NCBI GenBank assembly: GCA_045598945.1
Contig: JAZRVD010000134.1
Span: 1 to 18,104 of the forward strand
Direction: 5' to 3'
Source of the DNA: Colimorpha sp045598945
GTDB lineage: Bacteria > Bacteroidota > Bacteroidia > Bacteroidales > P3
Length of the DNA: 18,104 nt
The notes under the pieces were generated by a model. That model made no database searches. It saw only the letters and a list, made by a program, of their open reading frames with translations, and was not told the DNA's origin. Position numbers and translations under genes: made by a program. This document shows, piece after piece, positions 9,203 through 17,783 of this stretch (the stretch's first letter is position 1; the number at the start of each line of letters is the position of its first letter).

Positions 9203-12200
9203 GGTCATAGCAGCCTTGTCGACATCGTCGACACCCTGGTTGTCGGAACAATAGGTATCGGATGCCATCCACACCTCGTAGTTGTCGTCGATAGCCACCT
9301 CTACATAGTAGCAGCCATTGAGCTGACTGTAGTAATATTCAGAATAGTAGTCGTCGGTGGCATTGGGGATAAGCACACCGTTGCGATACCAGCGATACGC
9401 CGGATAGTCTACCCTGCCAAAGTTGACACCATTGGGATAATGGTTGACCATAAGGAGCTTGTTGTCGTTGCAGACCAGCACCGGACGAGGCTTGTCGGTG
9501 AGGACAAACTTGAGTGTAACGATACTGTCGCAGCCGTTGGCGGCGGCAAAGGTCTTGCGATAGGTGCCAGAGGTGTAGAGGGTGGTGTCGCCCCAGTCGT
9601 AGTAAGAGCCGGCAGCGGCATTGGTAACGGTAGCCACCGAGTAGAGCAGGTGGAGGTTGAGAGTGATGGCGCTGTCGCAATACGACGAGGAGCGTGTCTT
9701 GAAAATAGCAGTACTATTGTCGGAGGTATAGCTGACACCGTTGCGCCATGTATAGGCGTCGCAGGCGGTGATGTTGTCCACGCCACGCGGCGTGGTGTAG
9801 ATATATAGACGCACTATGCTGACGCTATCGCAGAGCTTGCCAGGTAGAGGACTCTTCTTGACAAAGACTGTATCGGAGATAAAGTTCACATTGTTGTAGG
9901 TATATGAGTCGCAGGCTCTGACGGCTGTCTCGCCAACAGGCGACCCCTCCTTGACGACAAAGTGTATGGCCTCTACACTGTCGCAGCCCACACCATTGAC
10001 GCCAAGCTTGACGACGGTGTCGACAGAGCTGTTGAGCACCATGCCGCGCCACTGATAGCCCGGACAATCGCTGACATTGGTATGTTTGAAACTGGAGTAA
10101 TTGACAGTGAGCGGCAGGACGACTATGCTGTCGCAGCCACCTACGCCTACCGATGCCACTGTGTCGGCATAGTAGCCCGACACACGCAACGTACCATTGG
10201 AGAACACCATGCTGTCGCAGACAGTAACGGCATCGAGGGTGTCTATAGAAGGATGCACCACTGTGAGGCTGAGCGTTATCACACTGTCGCAGCCATAGCG
10301 GTCTTTGAGACTGTCGACGACAGAGGCTTGCGAAGAGGTATAAGTAACGCCATGCCATGTAAAGCTGTCGCACGCTGTAACCTCGGAAGGATAGGTATGC
10401 GGACCTTGACCAATATATACGCTGAGATGCACTATGCTGTCGCAGCCATACTTGCTGCGAGTGCGCACACCCTCGTTGAGCGTGGTAGTGGTATAAGTGG
10501 CGCCGTTGGCTTGCCAGGTGTATGACTGGCAGGCGTAGACAGTGTCGTAGAAGTCGCCGGCAGGATAGATAGTGAGCAGGAGACGCTCGGTATTTGGACA
10601 GCCCTGCGAGTTGGTGGTAACATGCGTGGCAGAGGTTGTAGACTCGTTATAGACAGTGCCATGCCACGAGAAGGAGCCGCATGCCGACTCTACCACCTCG
10701 CTGCTGGTGGAGTATTTGACCTTGAGATAGAGACGCACTATGCTGTCGCAGCCAAGCGAAGACTTGCCATGATATACAGGCGCTGAGGTAGAGGTGGTAT
10801 AGAGTACAGAGTCTATCCAGCGGAGACTGTCGCAGACCACTGGCTTGTCGGTAACATCGGTGCTGTAGCCCATACGCAGCTGCACCTTTTCGAGACGCGG
10901 ACAGCCACTCTCGTTGTAGGTGCGACGCGACAAGGACTGCGAGGTGTAGACCGTTGAGCCTTGCCATACATAGCTGTTGCATGCCGTATCGATACGCTCT
11001 ACAGTATCACTGTAATGTATAACGAGGTTGAGAGTGATGATGCTGTCGCAGCCCACCGCATTGGTGCGCTTGCGAGTAGGCGTGCCGCTCTCATAATAGG
11101 TAACGCCGTTGCTCCAGGTATACTGGTCGCACTCGGTAGCGCGCTGCACGCTGGACGAGGAGCGCAGCACCTTGAGACGCATGGTGATAGTACTGTCGCA
11201 ACGCTCGGCGTTGCCACCATAGACCGTAGTGGTTATAGTGGTGTCGATAGTGAGGAGGTAGCCGTGCCACGAAACACTGTCGCACACCACATCTTCGTAG
11301 GAGTAGGAAGAAGAGTGGCCTATGGTGAGGGCAAGAGTGGCATAGTTGGCACAGCCGTTGGCAGCGTCGTTGGGGAGACGCATGCGCACGGTGGTGTCGC
11401 TACGGTAGACCTCGCGGTTGCGCGGCCATGTGTAGCGGTCGCACTCGTGAAGACTGTCTACAACCGACTCGCTCTTGCGAATGGTAAGGTTGAGGGTACG
11501 TATAGCGCCGCAGTCGGGCAAGGTGTCGTAATAGGTGCCTGAAGCCGTGTAGTTCTTGCCATACCAGGGGCAGACATCGCAGACATTCTGCGTCTCGGCA
11601 AGAGTGCGCTCGTGTTGGGCTATGGTGATGACCTTGTGGACAAAGCTGTCGCAGCCTACAGTGTTGAGAGTGGTAACAAAAGTGGTGTCGTAGTTGGTGG
11701 TGAACACACCATGGTCGAGCCATGTGTACGACTCGCAACCGGTGGCAGAGTCGGCAAAGGTGGTGGAATAACGCACCTTGAGGTTCAGCACGTCGCCAAT
11801 GTCGCAGCCGGCAGCCGTATAACGCTCAACGCCATGCTCATCGACAGAACGTATCTTGACAATGGTGTCGTGGGTATAAAGCACTCCACGCCAGTTGTAA
11901 CTGTCGCAGACAGAGGTGTCGAACTTGTTGGTCTGGCTATAGTTGACAATAAGGTTGAGATGCACTATGCTGTCGCACTCGTGGACTGTCTTGCCAGAGA
12001 AGACATCGGTAGTGGTGGCGGTATAGAGCGAGTCGTTCCAAGTCATAGAATCGCATACCTCGTGAGGGTCGGCATAGTTGTACGATGGGAAGACGGTGAT
12101 ATACTGACGAGTGTAGATAGGGCACTGGTCGATATTGTCGCCCTCGTAGTGGCTAAAGACGGTGCTGCTATAGTAATACTTGCGGCTGCCGATAGGATAT

Positions 12201-15200
12201 TCCACGCTGTCGCACGCCTCGTGGTAGAACGGATTTTCGGTAGAACGGTTGACCTTGAGGTGAAGAGTATACACGCTGTCGCAGTGGTCGCGATTGGTGA
12301 ATACCGCCGTGGCGGTGTCGGTAGACGCTGTATAAAGCACACCATTCTTGTCCCAGCGCAGGCTGTCGCAGACAGTGCGCAACGGGAGGTTGAGGTGGTC
12401 GGACTTGCCAAGGGTGAGATAAAGGGTGTCGGTAGAAAGGCAGCCGTACTCGTTGGTATAGTCGTCGTAGCCTATATTCTCGCCACGACGCACGTCGTAC
12501 TTGCCAATAATATAACGGTGTGTACGCTCATGACCATGCCATACAAAACTGTCGCAGGCAAAACGTACAAACGACTCGTGCGAGCTGGGGTTGATAGTGA
12601 GGTTGAGAGTATATAGCGTGTCGCAGCCGTTGGCGTCCTTGCCCACAGAGTGAGCCGTAGGCTTGACGGCGAGGTCGGTGGTAGGATAGTCGTAAATATG
12701 GTTGTACCAGTGAAGCGGAGCGTTGTCGCAAGTATGAGTATCTACATCGACACGGTTTTCGGAACGGAAGGAGAGCTTGAGGGTAAGGATGCTGTCGCAC
12801 TCGTGAGCGGCGACACCCGGCTTGACATACTGCGGCGAGTTGTTGACACCGTCGAACTCCTCGCGATAGTCTATGCTGTCGTACCATACCAAATTGTTGC
12901 ACACCACACGCTCGTCGATGGCATGAATGTTTTTGTGCATATACAGCACGAGGGTAACTATACTGTCGCAGTTGTGCGTGTTAAGGCTGCGCAAATTGAC
13001 GGCAGGGCCTACGCGGTCGGCGTTGTACGTTTTGCCATCGACCCATGTGTAGCTGTCGCAAGCGTGAACGGTGTCGTAGACACTTTCGACAGAATAGACA
13101 GCCAGCTTGAGATGGTCGAAATGCAGACAGCCGTCGCTATTGAGGGTGTTCTGCACCACCATGTCGGTAGACTCGTGGTAGACCGCATCGGTATACTCCC
13201 AATAGAATGGACCGCACGAGAAGGTGTCGAAGAGCGTGGTGTCGCGATGAGGTATGTAGACAGTAAGAGACACTATGCTGTCGCAGCCCAACGACCTGGT
13301 GAACACGCCGCGCCATGTGGTGGAGACCTTGGTCTGAGGAAGCTTGCCACCAGCCCACGGATTGAGACCAAGAGGCAGAGAATCCCACACATAGTTGTCG
13401 CAAGGATAAATGGTGCGATGCACCACCACACTGTCGTCGACAACCACAGAAAGATGAACGTTGCTATCGCAACCCCTCATATTGCTCTGCAGCCTATAGA
13501 TGGTGTCAAAAGAAGAGGTGTATTTGTCGCCTTTCCAAATGTAGAAGCCACACGTGCGCTCGTTCTGCTCGGCAAGAGAGCTGTTGCGGATATTGACAGA
13601 CAGAGTGTACACGCTATCGCAGACGCCATTGACAGCCTTAGGCACTACATGATAATAAGTTCCAGAAGTATTGAGGATGGTGTCGTGCCATATTAGGCTG
13701 TCGCAAAGGAAGGTCCTTGGCGAGACATACGGCGGAAACTCCTGCAACGAGTCGTTGGGATAGATCTTTGCCGTGAGACGCAGTATGCTGTCGCAGCCCA
13801 CCTGATTGGGCAATACGGAGGTAACGATATATATGGTGTCGTCGCTTGCCACCGGCTGCAAGAGAGAATGTTCGCGCCACAGGTAGTTGCCGCAAGAGTA
13901 GGCAAGGGTGTCGGTGGTGTCGGTGGTGCTGCTGTTGATAGTAAGGGTGAGAAAGAGCGTACTGTCGCAGCCATCCTTGGTGAGCGTGTCAAATTGTGGA
14001 CGAGCTCTAAGCTCCTCGCCAAGATTGCTATGCGTATACTCCATCCCATTCTTGTCCCAACGGAAGGTGTCGCAGGCTGTAACCTCAATCTGCGCGTCAC
14101 GGACGCTGTGGTTGATGACCACATCGAGATATATAAGGCTGTCGCAGTGGTACTGGTTGGCTTTTACAAGAGTGTCGGAGTAGGCTGGCTGGAAGTCGGA
14201 GGCCTTGATGGTATGGCTGATGCTGTTGACAATATCGTTGTCCTTACGAGCCCAGTTGTATTGATCGCAAGCAGTGTCGTACTCTACCGAATAGGAGCTG
14301 TAGCGCACCTTGAGGTTGAGGGAGATGATGCTGTCGCAACCAGCCTTGTTAGGGATAGTGTCCTTGGGAACGGTAGTAGATTCGGTATAAGTCTCGCCAT
14401 TGCGCCACGTCAGGCGGTCGCAGGTGTCGTAGGTCTCGGTACTGAACGACTTATTATTGATAGTGAGGTTGAGCGAGACAACGCTGTCGCAGCCCACGGT
14501 GTTGCCCTTGCGGAAGATGCGCTTATCCTTGATAGAAGCGTAATAGGTGTGCGACGGATTGTTGTCCCACACGTATTTGTCGCAGGCGGTAACGTTGAAA
14601 ACCTTGTTGCTGCTATTGTTGACGGCAAGCTGGAGGGTGGTGATGCTGTCGCAGCTGAGCTTGCCATATACGCGCCATATAATGCTGCGCGTAACAGCAC
14701 TGTCCTCGGCAGCGGAGTGGTAGGTCTTCTTGCTCATGCTCCAGTAGAAGCTGTCGCACTCGGTAACGCTCACCGTGTCGCGACCATGAGGATAGAGGGT
14801 AAGACGCAGCGCTGCAGAACTGTCACAGTGCAACGGGTTGCCGTCCTGGCCTTTAACATTGGTAACGGTGCCGCCATGATACTTGATAGGATTGGTATTG
14901 ATGACGTATGGAGCCTTGGAAGAATGGAAGCTGTGAGAAAACACCGTGTCTCTACCATTGCTGCCAAAGCCATGCCATGTATAGCTCTCACAACCTACAG
15001 CATCGATGGTGCTGGAAGTATGAGAGTTGAAGATGACAATATGCATGTTGATAACACTGTCGCAACCCAGGAAGGCGCCAGAAATGGAATAGACAGGCGC
15101 CGAAGAGCGAACATGGAAAGCCTGGTCGATAGACGCTTTCCAAGTATTGTTGGAACCTGCTATATTGTCGGTATATTCGTCGCAAGCATTAACGGTGTCG

Positions 15201-17665
15201 TACATCTTATATGTCGGATATACGCGCAACGGCTGCACAAGCAGGCTGTCGCAACCTGCATGGTTGGGCAATGTCATCGTAAATCGTGCTGTGTCGAAAG
15301 AACGTGTATACTCCTTATGTGCACCTGTAGAGTCCCACGTCATAGGATTGCAGCCCGACAGAGGGGTAAGTGTGTCGGAGGTACTATGACGCACCGTGAG
15401 GCTCAGCGTGATAGTAGAGTCGCACTTGTCTTTGGTGACCAACTTTTTTGAACCATCAAGCTTGTCTACAAAAACAGTGGCATCGGAGGTGTAGAGGTCG
15501 CCACGCCAGCGAATGGAGTCGCAGACAGACTGCACGTCGACAGAATCTATGCGATGGTGTACAATAACATTGAGGTAAAAAACACTGTCGCACCCTGTGG
15601 TGGCCTTGCCAACTTTACGGCTTGTCTCCACCACAGTGTCGCTATAGAAAATCTTTTCCTCCCCTTTAACAAATATAGTCTGCGTAGAGTCGCACACTGG
15701 AGAGTTGAGAGTGGTGTCGGTCTCGTTAGGGCGTATCCTGACAAAAATTTTAACAATACTGTCGCAACCATACATATTGGTATAACTGTTGGGGTTGCAG
15801 TCATAAGAGCCAGTCTCGGTATAGGTGGCGCCATGCCATACGAATTTGGAGCAATGCCCAATGCCAGAGCCATCGTCCTTGCCATCGACCAATGTCGCCG
15901 ACTCGGTAGAATTGGTGTCGCCATTCGAGGTGTTGTGAACAATGAACTTGATGTTGATGACAGAGTCGCACTTGAAACGAGAAGTCTTTAAATGATATTG
16001 GGTGTAATCGGCAGATGCCTCTATACGTTTAGAGGTCATTTCCGCATCTTTATTGTTTGCATCCGCTGCATTATAGTAGTACCAGCGGAGGCTGTCGCAG
16101 ACAAGCGTATCTACATTATAGCGGCTGTCCTTATAGTTGTCTGTTGAAGAGTTGTAGATAGTGTCGATAGTAAGATAAAGATACACCGAACTGTCGCAGT
16201 AAGCCTCGGTTGGAGTACTATAATCTGACTTATTTTTGAGATCTGATGGCGATAAAGTATGAATACTATTTACATCAATTGTAACGTCGCGACGGGCGCC
16301 GCTGGCGTTCTTCACACTGTTGTCGGTGATATCCTCTCTATAGGTTTTGCCGTCACCTTTGGGGGTATTCCAAGTATATTCGCCACATTGTTCAAGAACT
16401 TCCTCGACAACATTGCCGGTGTTGAAAACATTGACATACACAGTGGATATGCTATCGCAACCATTAATGAAGCTTTGTTCCGGATCGCCGGGTACGCTGC
16501 GCACAAGGGTGTCTTCAATCACGCGGTCGGTGATATCCATCGGAACGTTAGGGTCAGTGGCGACAGTAGTATCGCGATGTTTCCAAGCACCCACCGTAGC
16601 TGTTTTCTCCCAAGTATAAGTGTTGCATGCGGCAATATATGTCTCGGAAGTCTTGGTCTTGCCAAGCTCAAGAATAAGGAAAGTTGTATCGAAGCAAATC
16701 TTGGTTGGGGAAACAGAATTTGGAGTAAGATAGTAATCTCCTTTTATTCGAGATCTACCATCTACACTCTCTGTAAAATTTTTGCCTCGCCATGTATAGC
16801 TGTCGCACGCTGAATGATTTTCTTCATTAGTAGTAGTGTTATGTATCGTCAACTGCAAGGCAAATACACTGTCGCAAGTCAGTGTGCCAGATTTTACCTT
16901 ATACGGCGAAGAAGTAGTAGTATATGTAACACTCGGTCCTTTTATACCAGTTTTATTTGTAGATGTTGTGTATGTGTTACCATCTATACGCCATTCATAC
17001 GAATCACACGCAGCAGCCTCATCTGTATGTTCCCTGACACTTTGCGGAATTACCGTCAAATCTAATGTTACATTACTATCACATTTTACTCCCTCAACCA
17101 CTGCAGGTTTCGTAATCGTGTATACTCCGTTGTCATATACATTACCATCGCCAGACACCCATGTATACGGTTTACATTCACTTTGAACTTGCGTTCTTTC
17201 TGGATGATCTACAACATGAATTATTGCTTTCTCATAAAATTTCGTACTGCACTTAGTACCCTTATTAACATTAATAATATGATCTTCCGAGCCAACTTCC
17301 TTTATTTTTTCACCATTATCAGCACTTGAATAAACACCAAGTACCGATCCCGTCTTTTTTGATATCCACGTTGCCGACCCACAACCCTCAACTTTGGAAA
17401 CTAAAGCTTCAGTATTTGTATCATTATTATATATTGTAACTATTATATCCGCATCCAAACCAGAATCATAATATGTACCTGTTTTACAATACTCTTTTTC
17501 ATTAAATTTGGCACATTCATTACATGCACCTGCCGTAACTTGATAACTTGCCTGTGCACTGACAGACAATGGCAACAGCAACAAAATCAGAAAAAACAGC
17601 AGCACAAAAACATATCTACACGGTGAAGAAAAGAGCATGCTTCTATATTCCAAGAATCGTTTCAT
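8966..17665 (-). CDS. Giant Cys-repeat surface protein 1 with T9SS type A sorting domain
   Basis: Seen: 2899 aa, complete. A signal peptide occupies residues 1-37 or 1-39 (hydrophobic core 18-33, ending SVSAQA); Met10 is an alternative start. Residues 40-163 form an N-terminal domain with ACNEC (C48, C51), C60, C95 and C139. Residues 164-2726 hold about 45 repeats averaging 57 residues, each with two Cys motifs. Residues 2727-2821 form a Cys-containing domain with a WYRNG motif, and 2822-2899 a C-terminal sorting domain (LMPNP, DLQGR, AGVYTVRM, LIVK end). Known: such C-terminal domains route proteins through the type IX secretion system to the cell surface. Inferred: a long, disulphide-braced, probably O-glycosylated fibre or adhesin. 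It is the first gene of a likely operon with the barrel and giant 2. No catalytic domain was recognised. The 5' end is much more AT-rich than the middle. Confidence 0.96.
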   Translation of the reverse strand: MKRFLEYRSMLFSSPCRYVFVLLFFLILLLLPLSVSAQASYQVTAGACNECAKFNEKEYCKTGTYYDSGLDADIIVTIYNNDTNTEALVSKVEGCGSATWISKKTGSVLGVYSSADNGEKIKEVGSEDHIINVNKGTKCSTKFYEKAIIHVVDHPERTQVQSECKPYTWVSGDGNVYDNGVYTITKPAVVEGVKCDSNVTLDLTVIPQSVREHTDEAAACDSYEWRIDGNTYTTSTNKTGIKGPSVTYTTTSSPYKVKSGTLTCDSVFALQLTIHNTTTNEENHSACDSYTWRGKNFTESVDGRSRIKGDYYLTPNSVSPTKICFDTTFLILELGKTKTSETYIAACNTYTWEKTATVGAWKHRDTTVATDPNVPMDITDRVIEDTLVRSVPGDPEQSFINGCDSISTVYVNVFNTGNVVEEVLEQCGEYTWNTPKGDGKTYREDITDNSVKNASGARRDVTIDVNSIHTLSPSDLKNKSDYSTPTEAYCDSSVYLYLTIDTIYNSSTDNYKDSRYNVDTLVCDSLRWYYYNAADANNKDAEMTSKRIEASADYTQYHLKTSRFKCDSVINIKFIVHNTSNGDTNSTESATLVDGKDDGSGIGHCSKFVWHGATYTETGSYDCNPNSYTNMYGCDSIVKIFVRIRPNETDTTLNSPVCDSTQTIFVKGEEKIFYSDTVVETSRKVGKATTGCDSVFYLNVIVHHRIDSVDVQSVCDSIRWRGDLYTSDATVFVDKLDGSKKLVTKDKCDSTITLSLTVRHSTSDTLTPLSGCNPMTWDSTGAHKEYTRSFDTARFTMTLPNHAGCDSLLVQPLRVYPTYKMYDTVNACDEYTDNIAGSNNTWKASIDQAFHVRSSAPVYSISGAFLGCDSVINMHIVIFNSHTSSTIDAVGCESYTWHGFGSNGRDTVFSHSFHSSKAPYVINTNPIKYHGGTVTNVKGQDGNPLHCDSSAALRLTLYPHGRDTVSVTECDSFYWSMSKKTYHSAAEDSAVTRSIIWRVYGKLSCDSITTLQLAVNNSSNKVFNVTACDKYVWDNNPSHTYYASIKDKRIFRKGNTVGCDSVVSLNLTINNKSFSTETYDTCDRLTWRNGETYTESTTVPKDTIPNKAGCDSIISLNLKVRYSSYSVEYDTACDQYNWARKDNDIVNSISHTIKASDFQPAYSDTLVKANQYHCDSLIYLDVVINHSVRDAQIEVTACDTFRWDKNGMEYTHSNLGEELRARPQFDTLTKDGCDSTLFLTLTINSSTTDTTDTLAYSCGNYLWREHSLLQPVASDDTIYIVTSVLPNQVGCDSILRLTAKIYPNDSLQEFPPYVSPRTFLCDSLIWHDTILNTSGTYYHVVPKAVNGVCDSVYTLSVNIRNSSLAEQNERTCGFYIWKGDKYTSSFDTIYRLQSNMRGCDSNVHLSVVVDDSVVVHRTIYPCDNYVWDSLPLGLNPWAGGKLPQTKVSTTWRGVFTRSLGCDSIVSLTVYIPHRDTTLFDTFSCGPFYWEYTDAVYHESTDMVVQNTLNSDGCLHFDHLKLAVYSVESVYDTVHACDSYTWVDGKTYNADRVGPAVNLRSLNTHNCDSIVTLVLYMHKNIHAIDERVVCNNLVWYDSIDYREEFDGVNNSPQYVKPGVAAHECDSILTLKLSFRSENRVDVDTHTCDNAPLHWYNHIYDYPTTDLAVKPTAHSVGKDANGCDTLYTLNLTINPSSHESFVRFACDSFVWHGHERTHRYIIGKYDVRRGENIGYDDYTNEYGCLSTDTLYLTLGKSDHLNLPLRTVCDSLRWDKNGVLYTASTDTATAVFTNRDHCDSVYTLHLKVNRSTENPFYHEACDSVEYPIGSRKYYYSSTVFSHYEGDNIDQCPIYTRQYITVFPSYNYADPHEVCDSMTWNDSLYTATTTDVFSGKTVHECDSIVHLNLIVNYSQTNKFDTSVCDSYNWRGVLYTHDTIVKIRSVDEHGVERYTAAGCDIGDVLNLKVRYSTTFADSATGCESYTWLDHGVFTTNYDTTFVTTLNTVGCDSFVHKVITIAQHERTLAETQNVCDVCPWYGKNYTASGTYYDTLPDCGAIRTLNLTIRKSESVVDSLHECDRYTWPRNREVYRSDTTVRMRLPNDAANGCANYATLALTIGHSSSYSYEDVVCDSVSWHGYLLTIDTTITTTVYGGNAERCDSTITMRLKVLRSSSSVQRATECDQYTWSNGVTYYESGTPTRKRTNAVGCDSIITLNLVIHYSDTVERIDTACNSYVWQGSTVYTSQSLSRRTYNESGCPRLEKVQLRMGYSTDVTDKPVVCDSLRWIDSVLYTTSTSAPVYHGKSSLGCDSIVRLYLKVKYSTSSEVVESACGSFSWHGTVYNESTTSATHVTTNSQGCPNTERLLLTIYPAGDFYDTVYACQSYTWQANGATYTTTTLNEGVRTRSKYGCDSIVHLSVYIGQGPHTYPSEVTACDSFTWHGVTYTSSQASVVDSLKDRYGCDSVITLSLTVVHPSIDTLDAVTVCDSMVFSNGTLRVSGYYADTVASVGVGGCDSIVVLPLTVNYSSFKHTNVSDCPGYQWRGMVLNSSVDTVVKLGVNGVGCDSVEAIHFVVKEGSPVGETAVRACDSYTYNNVNFISDTVFVKKSPLPGKLCDSVSIVRLYIYTTPRGVDNITACDAYTWRNGVSYTSDNSTAIFKTRSSSYCDSAITLNLHLLYSVATVTNAAAGSYYDWGDTTLYTSGTYRKTFAAANGCDSIVTLKFVLTDKPRPVLVCNDNKLLMVNHYPNGVNFGRVDYPAYRWYRNGVLIPNATDDYYSEYYYSQLNGCYYVEVAIDDNYEVWMASDTYCSDNQGVDDVDKAAMTFTLMPNPAAAGTNVTIGTSLSDDELQRATLMLFDLQGRTLYNGAMQSTVLPVSLSAGVYTVRMVDAAGNVATQRLIVK
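9203..9487 (-). other. Domain between the repeats and the sorting domain of giant 1
   Basis: Seen: residues 2727-2821, starting RPVLVC and containing YRWYRNGVLI, NGCYYVEV and DTYC. The layout (a strand, a Trp-Tyr-Arg-Asn-Gly turn, a terminal N-G-x-Y-x-V-E-V strand) resembles small Ig-like domains often found just before T9SS tails in Bacteroidota proteins; that assignment is from memory of the pattern. Three cysteines (C2732, C2785, C2806) are present. It may cap the repeat rod. Confidence 0.6.
9488..17176 (-). repeat. Array of about 45 protein-coding Cys-pair repeats in giant 1
   Basis: Seen: residues 164-2726. I counted about 45 first-half motifs by eye, such as ACDSYTW, VCDSLRW, GCESYTW and TCGFYIW. 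Nearly all are followed 25-50 residues later by a G-C-D-S-I/V-x-x-L-x-L-x-I half. A Y-T-x-S turn often lies between them. A few copies have lost the Trp, and the last one (AAAGSYYDW) has lost its first Cys. The Cys-Asp pair is almost always spelled TGC GAC, giving the striking TGCGACAG/CTGTCGCA periodicity of the DNA, although the intervening sequence is diverged. Confidence 0.92.
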
Positions 17666-17683
17666 ATTAAAACAATTATTTTT
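17666..17683 (-). promoter_or_regulatory. AAAAATAAT translation leader of giant 1
   Basis: Seen: AAAAATAAT, nine bases, then the ATG at 17665. Motif and spacing are identical to the barrel gene's leader, and no Shine-Dalgarno sequence is visible. This supports the 17665 start over the internal Met10 codon. Confidence 0.5.
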
Positions 17684-17710
17684 ATATCAATACATTACAC
17701 ACACTTGTAC

Positions 17711-17731
17711 GCAAATACATATAGTATTCGC
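17711..17731 (-). promoter_or_regulatory. Short dyad / hairpin in the giant 1 upstream region
   Basis: Seen: on the minus strand GCGAATAC, a 5-base ATATA-type loop, then GTATTTGC. As RNA this gives an 8-bp stem with one G-U wobble. It lies 46-66 nt before the giant 1 start codon, so it would be either in the 5' leader of the transcript or, if the downstream promoter option is used, an operator-like dyad overlapping the -7 region. Confidence 0.35.
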
Positions 17732-17749
17732 ACACTACAATGCGTTTTG

Positions 17750-17757
17750 CAAAAATA
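17750..17757 (-). promoter_or_regulatory. Candidate Bacteroidota -7 box (TATTTTTG) for the operon
   Basis: Seen: TATTTTTG on the minus strand is a perfect match to the Bacteroidota -7 consensus TAnnTTTG. The -33 position about 20 bp upstream reads TTTTA, a weak match to TTG. Transcription from here would give a leader of about 75 nt. A second option is TGTATTTG at 17712-17719 (one mismatch) with a TTG at 17738-17740, spaced 18 bp. Which one is used cannot be decided from sequence. Confidence 0.4.
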
Positions 17758-17783
17758 CACATTTTTTAGTATAGTGTTAAAAA

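Noticed and set aside
11612..13696. Two plus-strand frames of 334 and 348 codons
   Set aside because: Antisense shadows of giant 1; no start context or domain support.
13868..15451. 527-codon open frame on the plus strand
   Set aside because: Antisense to giant 1, with the same A-V-A-A artefact of the repeat codons; the minus-strand protein explains the region fully.
1..17665. Frameshift or stop splitting the giant 2 gene
   Set aside because: The Cys-Asp codons sampled at positions 32, 3533, 5780, 7097 and 7355 all fall in the same frame, and no in-frame stop was found on reading; the gene only lacks its end because the window ends.
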